Shown piece after piece: positions 36,750-47,399 of a stretch of 64,000 nt of DNA (position 1 is its first letter; every line of letters starts with the position of its first letter). The stretch covers positions 1,630,894 through 1,694,893 of the forward strand of contig CP046178.1 in the NCBI GenBank assembly GCA_014075255.1, read 5' to 3'. The notes beneath the pieces were generated by a model that worked only from the letters and a program-made list of their open reading frames with translations, was not told where the DNA came from and did not search any database. Position numbers and translations under genes: made by a program. Source of the stretch: Gammaproteobacteria bacterium (lineage in GTDB: Bacteria > Pseudomonadota > Gammaproteobacteria > UBA4575).

Positions 36750-36863
36750 CATGTTTACAGATTTGAGTATTTATTGAGCGTTAAAGTAACTTAAAAATTT
36801 GCAAGACACAGAAGTATCAATTTGTAGGGAAGCCAAGCTCCCCCACAATAATTTCTGTAGAAT

Positions 36864-37889
36864 TTAAGCAGCTTGCTTTTCCATAGCTTCAGTGTACTTT
36901 CCAAGAGCAGCAGAACCATTGCATTTAGCACGCCATAACAATGCATTTTGTGCTTTTTCAACATTTGCGCTCTCACCCATCCAAGTTTTCATTGCTGTTT
37001 GCTGCAATGCACGGCCATAAGAAAAAGTTAATGCCCAAGGTAATTTCACACCCATCGCATTCATAGCGTTTAAATGTGCACTGGCTTCTTCATCACTTTG
37101 CCCACCTGATAAAAATGCAATACCAGGGACTGATGCGGGCACCGATGCTAATAAACATTTAATAGTTTGTTCAGCAACCGTTTGCACATCAGCACGATTA
37201 GCAGCTGACGCACCCGAGATCACCATGGAAGGTTTTAGAATCATGCCTTCAAGCGCAACACCTTGATTTTTAATTTGCTGGAAGGTAATACGCTGTGCTA
37301 ATTCAGTCACTTCGTAGCATTGCTCTATAGAATGATCACCATCCATTAAAACTTCTGGCTCTACAATTGGCACAATGCCTGCTTCTTGGCTGAGCAATGC
37401 ATAACGAGCAAGCGCATGCGCATTTGCCTCTATGCATGCCCAACTAGGAATATCTTTACCAATGGTAATAACCGCGCGCCACTTAGAAAAACGCGCGCCC
37501 AGTTTATAATACTCTGCTAAACGTTCACGTAGCCCATCTAAACCCTCGGTAACTTTTTCATCTTCATGTCCAGCTAGAACTTTCGCACCTGCATCAACTT
37601 TAATTCCTGGGATTATCCCATTTTTTCTTAAGTATTCAGCAAATGGAGTACCTTCTAAAGTTTTTTGGCGAATGGTTTCATCAAACAGAATCGCGCCACC
37701 AATATAATCAGACAAACCAGGTGCTGTAACTAACATGTCGCGATACGCTTGACGCATTTCTTCTGTAGTTGTGATACCCAAGCCTTCAAAACGTTTATTA
37801 CAGGTAGGATGACTTTCATCCATAGCCAAAATACCTCGGCCTGGGGCCACCATGGCAGATGCGATTATATTTAATTCTTGAACATTCAT
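36864..37889 (-). CDS. Class I fructose-bisphosphate aldolase
   Basis: A 341-residue Schiff-base aldolase, converting fructose 1,6-bisphosphate to triose phosphates. The catalytic lysine lies in EGMILKPSMVISG, and GRGILAMDESHPTCNKRF and IVPIVEPEVLMDGDH are conserved in the animal-type class I family. Many Gammaproteobacteria use the zinc class II enzyme at this place in the tkt-gap-pgk-pyk-fba order, so the class I form is of note. AGGAG is placed well before the ATG. It lies 83 bases after pyk. Confidence 0.95.
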   Translation of the reverse strand: MNVQELNIIASAMVAPGRGILAMDESHPTCNKRFEGLGITTTEEMRQAYRDMLVTAPGLSDYIGGAILFDETIRQKTLEGTPFAEYLRKNGIIPGIKVDAGAKVLAGHEDEKVTEGLDGLRERLAEYYKLGARFSKWRAVITIGKDIPSWACIEANAHALARYALLSQEAGIVPIVEPEVLMDGDHSIEQCYEVTELAQRITFQQIKNQGVALEGMILKPSMVISGASAANRADVQTVAEQTIKCLLASVPASVPGIAFLSGGQSDEEASAHLNAMNAMGVKLPWALTFSYGRALQQTAMKTWMGESANVEKAQNALLWRAKCNGSAALGKYTEAMEKQAA

Positions 37890-37972
37890 TTCTATTCTCC
37901 TATGAGACCTACTAATTTATAATTTAGAATTACGAAATTTTTATTAATAAATTATGGGATTTATATTAGCAA

Positions 37973-39451
37973 TTATTGAGGATCAATTAAGTGACCGACT
38001 CGAACAATTTTTAAAGCGCTTGTACCACCGCCTGCACCCATCAGGTCACCTTTAGTAATTATGACCAAGTCGTTTTCTTGAACAACCCCACATATCTGTA
38101 GTACATCTATTGCCTCTTTATTCACTTCTGCATGGGTACGACCCAGTACGTCAAATTTTGCAGGATAGACACCTTTATATAATGTCACTAAACGCAAAGT
38201 TTTCTCATGGCGTGTAAGCGCATAAATAGGTATCGCTGAATTAACCCGCGACATCCACAATGCAGTTGATCCAGATTCGGTTAATGCTGCAATCGCTGCT
38301 ACTTCTAAACGGTTAGCGGTGTACATGGCCGACATCGCAATTGCCTCATCCACTCTCTCAAACTTTGTACTGGTGCGTTGCTCCGATATTTTTTTCAAAG
38401 CCTGTCTTTCGGAAGCCAGACAGGTTCGGTTCATCGCCTTCACTGCTTTTACCGGGTAATTCCCTACCGCCGTTTCACCCGATAACATCACTGCATCGGT
38501 GCCATCTAATACCGCATTGGCGACATCAGATACTTCAGCACGAGTCGGAATTGGGCTATAGGTCATTGACTCCATCATTTGAGTTGCAGTTATTGCGATA
38601 CGATTTTTTTTGTGCGCCATCTCAATTAAAGACTTTTGCACACCCGGTACTTCTGCATCACCAATTTCAACACCCAAATCTCCGCGACCAATCATAATGG
38701 CATCAACCGCATCTAAGATGCCGTCGATCGATTCCAATGATTCAACACGCTCGATTTTTGCAATGATTCCTGCATTACCGCCAGCATCTTCAAATAATTT
38801 TTTGGCTAGTAAAATATCTTCTGCATCACGTGGAAATGAAATTGCAATGTAGTCAACATCAAAATCAACTGCATGCTTTATATCTTCACGATCTTTATTT
38901 GTAAGTGCTGGTGCAGATAAACCGCCACCTTTGCGATTAATACCCTTATTGCTGCTGAGTTCGCCTCCCATCACCACTTCACAATTGATCTTACCCTTTT
39001 CAACATCCAGCACTTTTAAAACGATGCGCCCATCATCAACCAATAAAATATCCTTAGGACCAACATCACCCGCTAATCCTTTATACGTCGTACCTATTCT
39101 TTGTTGGTTTCCTTCATCAATTGATAAATTAGTATCAATGCAGAACGGGTCACCGACTTCAAGATGGATTTTCTTATCTTTAAATATACCAATTCTAATT
39201 TTCGCACCTTGCAAGTCTCCCAGCACTCCAACTTCATAATCTTTTTCTTTGCTGAGCTTACGTAAAGTTTTTATCCGCCAAGCATGCTCTTCATGCGTGC
39301 CATGAGAAAAATTCAGGCGCACTAAATCTATTCCTGCATCCATCAATTCGCCCATCACCTTTTCACTATCAGTGGCAGGACCAAGCGTGGCTATAATTTT
39401 TGTATGCCGCAGAATAGCTTTGCGTTGGCGTATTTCAGTTACTAAACTCAT
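37973..39451 (-). CDS. pyk: Pyruvate kinase
   Basis: A 492-residue pyruvate kinase with the sequence TKIIATLGPATDSEKVMGELMDAGIDLVRLNFSHGT, the active-site segment AGIIAKIERVESLESIDGILDAVDAIMIGRGDLGVE and TATQMMESMTYSPIPTRAEVSDVANAVLDGTDAVMLSGETAVG. The C-terminal domain is complete, ending GGGTSALKIVRVG. It is in the cluster with pgk (24 bases upstream) and the aldolase. Confidence 0.96.
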   Translation of the reverse strand: MSLVTEIRQRKAILRHTKIIATLGPATDSEKVMGELMDAGIDLVRLNFSHGTHEEHAWRIKTLRKLSKEKDYEVGVLGDLQGAKIRIGIFKDKKIHLEVGDPFCIDTNLSIDEGNQQRIGTTYKGLAGDVGPKDILLVDDGRIVLKVLDVEKGKINCEVVMGGELSSNKGINRKGGGLSAPALTNKDREDIKHAVDFDVDYIAISFPRDAEDILLAKKLFEDAGGNAGIIAKIERVESLESIDGILDAVDAIMIGRGDLGVEIGDAEVPGVQKSLIEMAHKKNRIAITATQMMESMTYSPIPTRAEVSDVANAVLDGTDAVMLSGETAVGNYPVKAVKAMNRTCLASERQALKKISEQRTSTKFERVDEAIAMSAMYTANRLEVAAIAALTESGSTALWMSRVNSAIPIYALTRHEKTLRLVTLYKGVYPAKFDVLGRTHAEVNKEAIDVLQICGVVQENDLVIITKGDLMGAGGGTSALKIVRVGHLIDPQ

Positions 39452-39475
39452 TGTTTATATTTCGCTTTATATGTT

Positions 39476-40666
39476 TTAGGCAGATTGTTGTTCATTAAAT
39501 CTTTGTTCTAAGACTGCAACTGCAGGAAGTTTCTTGCCTTCAAGGTATTCTAAAAATGCTCCGCCACCGGTTGAGATATATGAAATCTTTTCTTCTAATC
39601 CAAATTTATCTACTGCGGCAAGTGTATCGCCACCACCAGCTATTGAAAATGCCTGACTATTCGCAATAGCTTTCGCCATCACCTCAGTTCCATTTGCGAA
39701 ATCATCAAACTCAAATACACCAACAGGGCCATTCCAAACAATTGTGCCAGCATCTTGCATCAATGACGCGATATGCTTAGATGACTCAGGCCCAATATCT
39801 AATATTAAATCGTCTTCTGCCACATCATTTACTGATTTTGTCGTAGCCACAGCTGTCTCAGAAAATTCCTTAGCACATACCACATCAGCAGGTAGTGGAA
39901 TCTCAGTATTTTTACTGGCAGCCACATCAAGCAAGGACTTTGCAGTATCCACTAAATCAGCCTCATAAAGAGACTTGCCAACTGGCTTGCCGATTGCAGC
40001 GAGAAATGTATTCACAATTCCTCCACCTACTATCAATTGATCTACTTTATCTAATAAAGTTTCCAACACCGTTAGCTTGGTGGAAACCTTAGATCCTCCA
40101 ACAACTGCAACCATTGGGCGAGCAGGTTCAGCTAATGCTTTTTGCAAAGAATCTAATTCTTTCTTTAATAAAGGGCCAGCACAGGCAATTGGAGCAAATT
40201 TCGCTACCCCATGTGTTGAAGCATGTGCGCGATGTGCAGTACCAAATGCATCCATTACATACACATCACAGAGACGTGCCATCTGTTTAGCAAGCTGGTC
40301 ATCATTACTTTTTTCACCAACTTGGAAGCGAACATTTTCACATAGCACTATTTCACCAGCATTAAGTTCTACTCCGGACAACCAATCCTTTTCCAATCTG
40401 ATTTTAAGATTACATTGGTCTCTCAAGTAATCCGCTATTGGCTGTAGTGATTGATTTTGATCAAAATTACCTTCAGTAGGTCGACCTCGATGTGAAAGTA
40501 AAATTACTTTTGCACCTTTATCTACAGCAAATTGTATAGTAGGCAATGCAGCTTGTATGCGCTTTGCACTGGTGACACGACCCTCTTTTATTGGGACATT
40601 CAGGTCTTCGCGAATTAGCACACGCTGATTCGCAAGATCTAGATCAGCCATGCTTAAGACTGACAT
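39476..40666 (-). CDS. pgk: Phosphoglycerate kinase
   Basis: A 396-residue PGK catalysing the 1,3-bisphosphoglycerate/ADP step. [40 protein letters not shown] and the ATP-site [13 protein letters not shown] are present. It lies 61 bases after gap and 24 bases before pyk on the same strand. Length and motifs are normal. Confidence 0.97.
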   Translation of the reverse strand: MSVLSMADLDLANQRVLIREDLNVPIKEGRVTSAKRIQAALPTIQFAVDKGAKVILLSHRGRPTEGNFDQNQSLQPIADYLRDQCNLKIRLEKDWLSGVELNAGEIVLCENVRFQVGEKSNDDQLAKQMARLCDVYVMDAFGTAHRAHASTHGVAKFAPIACAGPLLKKELDSLQKALAEPARPMVAVVGGSKVSTKLTVLETLLDKVDQLIVGGGIVNTFLAAIGKPVGKSLYEADLVDTAKSLLDVAASKNTEIPLPADVVCAKEFSETAVATTKSVNDVAEDDLILDIGPESSKHIASLMQDAGTIVWNGPVGVFEFDDFANGTEVMAKAIANSQAFSIAGGGDTLAAVDKFGLEEKISYISTGGGAFLEYLEGKKLPAVAVLEQRFNEQQSA

Positions 40667-40727
40667 AGCTTTATAGAACCCTCATCGATGAAATAAAAAT
40701 TAAAACTTTTGTGTTTTTACCACTTGC

Positions 40728-41732
40728 TTATTTAGCATTCATTAAAGCAACGGTGGTATCTATCATACGATTTGAGAAGCCCCATTCGTTGTCATACCAA
40801 GAACATACTTTGACAGTACGCGTACCCATCACTTTCGTAAGCGTCGCATCAAAATTAGAAGAATGTGGGTCATGATTAAAATCAATCGATACCAGCGGCG
40901 CATCTACATAATCCAGTACATGCCCATCTGCCGCGTCTTTCATTACTGCATTAACTTCTTCAACGGTAGTGTCTCTTGAAGCCAAGAAAGTAAGATCTAC
41001 CACAGAGACATTTATAGTTGGTACACGCATTGAAAACCCATCGAGCTTCCCATTTAACATGGGTAACACCAATCCTACCGCAGCTGCAGCTCCAGTCTTT
41101 GTTGGAATCATCGACATGGTTGCTGAACGCGCACGTCTTAAGTCACTATGAAATACATCTGTTAAAACTTGGTCGTTGGTATAAGCATGAATTGTGGTCA
41201 TCACACCATTCTCAACACCGATCTTTTCATGCAAAGGCTTTACTAATGGCGCCAAACAGTTTGTTGTACATGAAGCATTAGAAATAACCGTGTCACTGGC
41301 TTTCAATGTATCGTGATTCACGCCATATACAATCGTAGCGTCAACATCGTTTCCACCCGGTGCAGAAATAATTACTTTTTTAGCGCCCGCTTTTAAATGT
41401 GCAGAAGCTTTTTCTTTACTGGCGAAAAAACCAGTGCTTTCGTGTACAACATCTACTCCAAGTTCGGCCCAAGGAAGTTTGCTTGGATCACGCTCGGAGC
41501 AAACACGAATACGGTCACCATTAATAACTATGTAGTCACCATCTACAACTACAGTCCCATTAAATTTTCCATGCGCAGTATCGTACTGAGTTAAGTGTGC
41601 ATTAGTATTTGCATCGCCTAAGTCATTAATTGCAACCACTTGAATTTCATTATTGCGGCCTGATTCATAGATAGCGCGCATGATGTTTCTGCCAATACGC
41701 CCATAACCATTAATTGCAATTTTTATCGCCAT
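40728..41732 (-). CDS. gap: Glyceraldehyde-3-phosphate dehydrogenase, type I
   Basis: A 334-residue enzyme. The catalytic Cys is in [18 protein letters not shown], and the NAD motif is [14 protein letters not shown] followed by [16 protein letters not shown]. The Asp after AIN favours NAD over NADP. A GGAG ribosome-binding site precedes the ATG. Its place after tkt matches related genomes, where the neighbour may be gap or epd; the usual Gap sequence around [40 protein letters not shown] supports true Gap. Confidence 0.94.
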   Translation of the reverse strand: MAIKIAINGYGRIGRNIMRAIYESGRNNEIQVVAINDLGDANTNAHLTQYDTAHGKFNGTVVVDGDYIVINGDRIRVCSERDPSKLPWAELGVDVVHESTGFFASKEKASAHLKAGAKKVIISAPGGNDVDATIVYGVNHDTLKASDTVISNASCTTNCLAPLVKPLHEKIGVENGVMTTIHAYTNDQVLTDVFHSDLRRARSATMSMIPTKTGAAAAVGLVLPMLNGKLDGFSMRVPTINVSVVDLTFLASRDTTVEEVNAVMKDAADGHVLDYVDAPLVSIDFNHDPHSSNFDATLTKVMGTRTVKVCSWYDNEWGFSNRMIDTTVALMNAK

Positions 41733-41779
41733 TTTCTTTCTCCGTACTCTATCTCTAAATATGAATAAATTCTGTTGTC

Positions 41780-43777
41780 TTACGCTAGCATTTCTAATGC
41801 TTGCTTAATGATATTCTCTTCACTAAATCCAAAATGCTTCATCGCCACACCACCTGGAGCGGATGCTCCAAATGTGTCGATACCAATTGTACGCCCTTGT
41901 AAACCTACATATTTACACCAGTAATCTGATACACCAGCTTCGATTGCAATTCGCTTGCTTACTACTGCAGGTAAAACTGATTCCTTGTAGGCCGCATCCT
42001 GTTGGTCGTATAGGTTGGTATTTGGCATCGATACCACACGTACTTGCTTGCCTTGCTGGTTAAGTTGTTTGGCTGCATCCATTGCTATCCCAACTTCCGA
42101 ACCGGCAGCAATTAAAATAAGCGCTGGAGCTCCATCACAATCATGCAGCACGTAGCCACCTTTTGCGATAGCATCCACTTGTTCTGCACTTCGTTCTAAA
42201 AACGGAAGATTTTGACGTGAGAATACCAAGCATGTAGGCCCGTCTTCACGCTCGATTGCGTGCTTCCAAGAAACAGCGGACTCTACCGTATCTGCGGTAC
42301 GCCAAACTGACATATTTGGAATCATGCGCAAGGTCGCGGTTTGTTCTACAGCTTGGTGCGTGGGTCCATCTTCACCCAAACCAATTGAGTCATGAGTGTA
42401 AATAAATATATTACGCAATTTCATTAATGCTGCTACACGTAGTGCATTGCGCGCGTAATCTGAAAATACTAAAAACGTTGCACTATATGGAATAAACCCA
42501 CCATGTAATGCGATACCTGAATTAATCGCTGACATGCCAAATTCACGTACGCCATAACGTATGTAATTTCCTGACCAATCGGTTTTAGCAAGATCCTTAG
42601 AGCCTGACCACCAAGTATTATTAGACGGCGTCAAGTCAGCAGAGCCGCCTGCCAACTCAGGTAGCAATTTTGCAAAACCATCTAATGCCAGCTGAGATGC
42701 AACTCGTGTTGCAACCGTCTTTTTCTCATCTACCGCATTCTGAATAACTTGCATAGAATCTTTCTGCCAAGTATCAGGAAGTTTATTCTGAGTACGACGT
42801 TCGAATTCTGCTGCTAATTCAGGATACTTCGTTTTATATGCATTAAACTTTTCTTGCCACTGTGCTTCGGCTTGTACACCTTTCTCGTCTGCATTCCATT
42901 CTTTATAAATTGAATCTGGAATTTCAAAGGCTTCGTGCGACCAATTTAATTTTTCACGCACTAATTTAATTTCATCGTCTCCAAGTGGTGCACCATGCGC
43001 ATTACCAGTACCTTGCTTATTTGGCGCCCCCCAACCAATAACGGTTTTGCAGCAGATAATCGTTGGCTTAGAAGTTTCTTTTTTAGCAGATTCAATTGCA
43101 CTTTTTATTTGCGCGGCATCATGGCCATCTACACTTTCGATTACATCCCATCCATAAGCGCGGAATCGCATAGGCGTATCATCGGTAAACCAACCATCAA
43201 TCTCGCCATCAATAGAAATACCATTGTCATCATAAAAAACGATTAACTTGCCAAGCTCCAATGTTCCAGCTAAGGAACAAGCTTCATGCGAAATACCTTC
43301 CATCAAACAGCCATCACCTACAAATGCATAGGTATAGTGGTCAACAATATCGAGCCCGTCTTGATTAAATTGCGCCGCGAGTATTTTTTCAGCTAGCGCA
43401 AGCCCCACAGCATTACTCACCCCTTGGCCTAGCGGACCAGTAGTGGTTTCTACACCTGGCGTGTCACCATATTCTGGGTGGCCTGGTGTTTTCGAGTGCA
43501 ACTGACGGAAATCTTTAAGATCTTGAATGGAAAGATCGTATCCCGATAAATGTAGTAGCGAGTACAACAACATGGACCCGTGTCCATTTGAAACCACAAA
43601 TCGATCACGATCTGACCAATTTGGGTTTTTCGGATTATGCTTATGAAAGTCATTCCAGAGCACTTCGGCTATATCTGCCATACCCATAGGCATACCGGGA
43701 TGTCCTGAATTAGCCTGTTGAACGGCATCCATACTCAACACTCGGATGGCATTGGCAATTTCTCGACGATTATCCAT
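41780..43777 (-). CDS. tkt: Transketolase
   Basis: A 665-residue thiamine-diphosphate enzyme of the pentose phosphate pathway. The N-terminal motif [21 protein letters not shown], the ThDP motif [19 protein letters not shown], and the pyrimidine-domain segment [22 protein letters not shown] with the catalytic Glu region are intact. It is the first gene of the block tkt-gap-pgk-pyk-fba, and the terminator at 43847-43874 isolates it from the upstream surface-protein gene. Confidence 0.97.
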   Translation of the reverse strand: MDNRREIANAIRVLSMDAVQQANSGHPGMPMGMADIAEVLWNDFHKHNPKNPNWSDRDRFVVSNGHGSMLLYSLLHLSGYDLSIQDLKDFRQLHSKTPGHPEYGDTPGVETTTGPLGQGVSNAVGLALAEKILAAQFNQDGLDIVDHYTYAFVGDGCLMEGISHEACSLAGTLELGKLIVFYDDNGISIDGEIDGWFTDDTPMRFRAYGWDVIESVDGHDAAQIKSAIESAKKETSKPTIICCKTVIGWGAPNKQGTGNAHGAPLGDDEIKLVREKLNWSHEAFEIPDSIYKEWNADEKGVQAEAQWQEKFNAYKTKYPELAAEFERRTQNKLPDTWQKDSMQVIQNAVDEKKTVATRVASQLALDGFAKLLPELAGGSADLTPSNNTWWSGSKDLAKTDWSGNYIRYGVREFGMSAINSGIALHGGFIPYSATFLVFSDYARNALRVAALMKLRNIFIYTHDSIGLGEDGPTHQAVEQTATLRMIPNMSVWRTADTVESAVSWKHAIEREDGPTCLVFSRQNLPFLERSAEQVDAIAKGGYVLHDCDGAPALILIAAGSEVGIAMDAAKQLNQQGKQVRVVSMPNTNLYDQQDAAYKESVLPAVVSKRIAIEAGVSDYWCKYVGLQGRTIGIDTFGASAPGGVAMKHFGFSEENIIKQALEMLA

Positions 43778-43846
43778 GAAGATATATACTTATATATAAG
43801 GTGTAGGGCTTGAGGCCGCTATCTAGCTATTATTAGATTTCTATAG

Positions 43847-43874
43847 AAAAAGAGCCCTGCGTCTAACAGGGCTC
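43847..43874 (-). terminator. Rho-independent terminator of the surface-protein operon
   Basis: On the minus strand, GAGCCCTG, a seven-base loop and CAGGGCTC form a perfect 8-bp stem followed by TTTTT. It is placed downstream of the 1139-residue protein gene and ahead of tkt. Confidence 0.88.
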
Positions 43875-43969
43875 AGTACTATAATTAATTGGGGCTATTG
43901 TGAAATAGTTGCCTCAGAAGGGCAACAACACTAAGTGGGTAAAATTTGCTCTATATTGATTGCTACTAA

Positions 43970-46900
43970 CTAGTAATCAGTCATATCTGGCGAGAACAGC
44001 ACCGGCACAGTGTAGACAGCGCTGTTGCCCACACCGGCATTTACATTAATACCTATTGCATTGAAATAATCTTGCGTGCCATCCCCGCCATTATTACCGG
44101 TAGTTATGGTTCCACAATTGGCTGTGCCATTTGCAACACAGGTAACAGATCCATTAAAACTGACGCCGCGCGGCAAGATATCATTTACACTTGCACCGTT
44201 CGCGTTACTTGGTCCTGCATTGGTAACGGTTATAGTATATGTAGCAGTTCCTCCAGGTGTATAGGTTGCACTACCATCATCTTTAGTTATTGATAGATCT
44301 GTTTGTGGAACAGGCTCACAAATTTGCGAGTACTGCGCTCCATCAACCCATAAACTTCCACCATTACGGGTAAAACGAACAAATCTTGTGCCACCACTTG
44401 GCGCGGTGTAGCTAATTTGTTGAGAAATATCATTTGGCCCTGCACTAAAATTAATTACACCTGCAAAACTTACATTGTCGCTTGAACTATCAACATCATA
44501 ATTACCGCCGTTGTTATTCCGCGCAATAGAAAGAATAATTGTTCCATTCTGAGGCACTGTATCTGTTAAATCTAAAGTCATCGTAGGCCTGGAGTTCACT
44601 AATCTAGCTGAGTTGCTATCATTAGTACCACTTCCTAGAGACAAAATCGTTCCCAGTGCTTGTGTAGGATTAAATGGGTTGCCTGCCACTACAACATCTG
44701 CATTTCGTGGTGTGCCAAGCGTTACAAGTGTTGTTCCCGATGGACAAGAAGGCGATCCTCCACTAGCGTTAACAGTTAAATTATCGCTAGTTGTACTTGC
44801 ATTACTACCAACATTTGTTTGCAGTGCTCCAACAATAATTGTATTGGTCACTACACCAAGAGTACTAGACGTTACATTAACAACAATAATGCAACCTCCG
44901 CCTGGAATGCTAGAACCATTTGTATAACGAACAAGTGTATTGGTACTGATATCTACCGTACCGGGACAGGTTGTGGCACCACTTAAGGATGTAGCCGTAA
45001 CGCCGGCCGGAAGATTATCATCCATATTAGCCGTCAAGGTAATTGCACTTGCATTTGTATTTCCAAGTGTAACGGTTAGTTGGCTGGTTCCACCTGCATT
45101 GATCGTGTTTGGACTAAAAGATTTTGCAACCGTGGGCGGTGCTGTGATATTTATTGTCAAATTGTCGCTTGCCGCTACAAGATTATTACCTATATCTGTC
45201 TGTAATGCGCCTACAGGGATTGTGTTTGTGTAATTTCCTGCAACCGAAGATGTAACATCTACCGTAATCGTACAACCACCTACAGGAATTAATGATCCAT
45301 TTGTATATGTAACGGTGCCCCCTCCAATAGTAGCGTTAGTTGTGCCTGGGCATGTGCCACCAATATTCGCTGGATTCTCTATCACTACATTTGTAGGTAA
45401 TGTATCAACAAGATCTGCGCTTAATATTGCAGCAACTCCATTTGTGTTCCCAAGAGTAATGGTGAGGGTGCTAGTCCCATTAACACTAATTGGATCTGGA
45501 CTAAATATTTTACTCACGCTCGGTGCCACAGACGGGTTCACTGTGATGTCATCATTAGCCGCAACAGTGTTATTACCCATATCAGTTTGCAGAGCACCTA
45601 CGGAAATCGTGTTTGTATGAGTGCCAGTGGATGTAGAAGAAATATCGACTGTAATAGAGCAACCACCACTTGGAATGCTCGCACCTGCTGCATAAGTAAT
45701 TGTAGATCCACCTGCTGCTGCCGTAACATCTGCACTATTACAAGTACCTCCAATATTAGGCGATGCGGCTATAACAACATCACCATTCCCAGCAGTTGGT
45801 AACGTGTCAATCAAAGCTGCACTTAAAGTTGCAGCTGTAGCATTTGTGTTACCCAATGTAATAGTCAAAACGCTTGTTGCACCATATGCAATGGGGTCAG
45901 TTGCAAAATTTTTACTTACTGTAGGCGCAGCATTGACAATTAAATCATCACTAGCCGTTGAACTATTGGGAGCTTGCGCTGTACTGACTACACTTGTTGT
46001 ATTGGTATGTGTGCCCGCAGTACTAGAAGTAACCTCTACAGTTATTGTGCAACTTCCTAAAGCAGGTATTGCACCACCAGACAAACTAACACTTGGGCCG
46101 CCATCTATTGCAGTAACGGTGCCGCCACATGTTGTAACTACATTCGAAGGTGTAGCATTAATTATTTGAACAGGATATGTATCAGTTATCGCTGCTCCTG
46201 TTAGTGCAGTTCCATTAGGATTACTTAGCGTAAGCGTAAGCGTGCTTACCCCACCAATATTAATTGGACTTGTAGTGAAGCCTTTAGTAATCGCTGGTGC
46301 TGCAAAATTTACTGTTAAGTTGTCTGTTGCTGCATTGGCATTACTGCCTAGATCTGTTTGCAAAGCATTTGCAGGAATTGTGTTAATAACTGTACCAATC
46401 GAAGTGGATGCAATATCCACACTAATCGAACAACCTCCAGCAGGAATAGAAGAACCATTTGTATAAGTAATAGTTCCACCACCTACAGGTGCATTTATAG
46501 TGCCAGGACATGTGCCCCCTATATTGGCAGGACTTGCCACCGTTACACCAGCCGGTAAGTTATCAACTAAGCTTGAGCTAAGTGTTGCTGCAGTGGTGTC
46601 GTTATTACCTAAATCAATTGTTAGAGTACTTACACCGCCAGCCGTAATCGTGCTCGGACTAAACTGCTTTGTAACAGTAGGCGGCACATCAAAAGTAATA
46701 TCGTGTAGCGAGATCCATTGATTGTGATTCGGCGGCTGACTAGTACCAGTTGCATTACTGTAAACAATAGTAATTTGAGTAATACCTGTTTGGTTAAATG
46801 TGAAAGTAGCATTACCATTCGCAGAAGTGTTTCCTGCGCTTGACGTACCCCGAACAGTATTTGTACCAATAACTTGATTTGATACACTAGAGATTATAGA

Positions 46901-47389
46901 ACTTGGATCAAATGTATTCGTGCCGTTTGTTGCCGTAACAATTGATTCGTCAATCCACTGCGGTGATGCTGCATCCATATCAAACAAAGAGAAACTAACG
47001 TCACTAACACCACCAGGGTGAGTAAAATCTATTGTGATTGTAATCTCGTCATTAAAAACATCTGTAAAATTTGTGCGAATAAAAAGGGTTGTATCCCCAG
47101 TCCCGCCAGTTTGAAATATATTAGTCTCTGGTGATCCTGGACTACCATCTGCTGTGGTAGTCAACCCACCATCTAAATCCTCAAAAGCAAATATTACATT
47201 GCTACCACCTACACTATATGTTTCTGTAAGGCCACCCGTTGGCGCCCATGCGTTCGCGCTCCAATCCAATATTGCAGCTTGTGCAGACATAGGAAAAAAC
47301 ATAATTAAAATAACCACCCAAGGAAGGATGCTTAAAAATCTGGCACTTAATATCTTGGTAGAAACTTTTATTAAATTAAGATTATTCAC
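43970..47389 (-). CDS. Secreted repeat protein with five DUF7933-type repeats and a DUF11 domain
   Basis: An 1139-residue exported protein with a signal peptide ending near MSAQAA. A first domain (about 40-233, FAFEDLDGGL...TGITQITIVYSN) precedes five tandem repeats of about 125-135 residues, starting near residues 234, 361, 488, 623 and 751. Each begins like PPTVTKQFSPSTITAGGVSTLTI and ends like ALQTDxGNN..A..DNLTV, with paired Cys in GGTCPGT and GGCSI. After about residue 876 come a Cys-flanked domain and a DUF11 domain (SITKDDGSATYTPGGTATYTITVTN). No LPxTG or membrane anchor is present. It is 10 bases after the giant OmpA-barrel gene, so the two form an operon; I infer a surface or matrix protein attached through that partner. 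Confidence 0.78.
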   Translation of the reverse strand: MNNLNLIKVSTKILSARFLSILPWVVILIMFFPMSAQAAILDWSANAWAPTGGLTETYSVGGSNVIFAFEDLDGGLTTTADGSPGSPETNIFQTGGTGDTTLFIRTNFTDVFNDEITITIDFTHPGGVSDVSFSLFDMDAASPQWIDESIVTATNGTNTFDPSSIISSVSNQVIGTNTVRGTSSAGNTSANGNATFTFNQTGITQITIVYSNATGTSQPPNHNQWISLHDITFDVPPTVTKQFSPSTITAGGVSTLTIDLGNNDTTAATLSSSLVDNLPAGVTVASPANIGGTCPGTINAPVGGGTITYTNGSSIPAGGCSISVDIASTSIGTVINTIPANALQTDLGSNANAATDNLTVNFAAPAITKGFTTSPINIGGVSTLTLTLSNPNGTALTGAAITDTYPVQIINATPSNVVTTCGGTVTAIDGGPSVSLSGGAIPALGSCTITVEVTSSTAGTHTNTTSVVSTAQAPNSSTASDDLIVNAAPTVSKNFATDPIAYGATSVLTITLGNTNATAATLSAALIDTLPTAGNGDVVIAASPNIGGTCNSADVTAAAGGSTITYAAGASIPSGGCSITVDISSTSTGTHTNTISVGALQTDMGNNTVAANDDITVNPSVAPSVSKIFSPDPISVNGTSTLTITLGNTNGVAAILSADLVDTLPTNVVIENPANIGGTCPGTTNATIGGGTVTYTNGSLIPVGGCTITVDVTSSVAGNYTNTIPVGALQTDIGNNLVAASDNLTINITAPPTVAKSFSPNTINAGGTSQLTVTLGNTNASAITLTANMDDNLPAGVTATSLSGATTCPGTVDISTNTLVRYTNGSSIPGGGCIIVVNVTSSTLGVVTNTIIVGALQTNVGSNASTTSDNLTVNASGGSPSCPSGTTLVTLGTPRNADVVVAGNPFNPTQALGTILSLGSGTNDSNSARLVNSRPTMTLDLTDTVPQNGTIILSIARNNNGGNYDVDSSSDNVSFAGVINFSAGPNDISQQISYTAPSGGTRFVRFTRNGGSLWVDGAQYSQICEPVPQTDLSITKDDGSATYTPGGTATYTITVTNAGPSNANGASVNDILPRGVSFNGSVTCVANGTANCGTITTGNNGGDGTQDYFNAIGINVNAGVGNSAVYTVPVLFSPDMTDY

Positions 47390-47399
47390 AACTTAACTC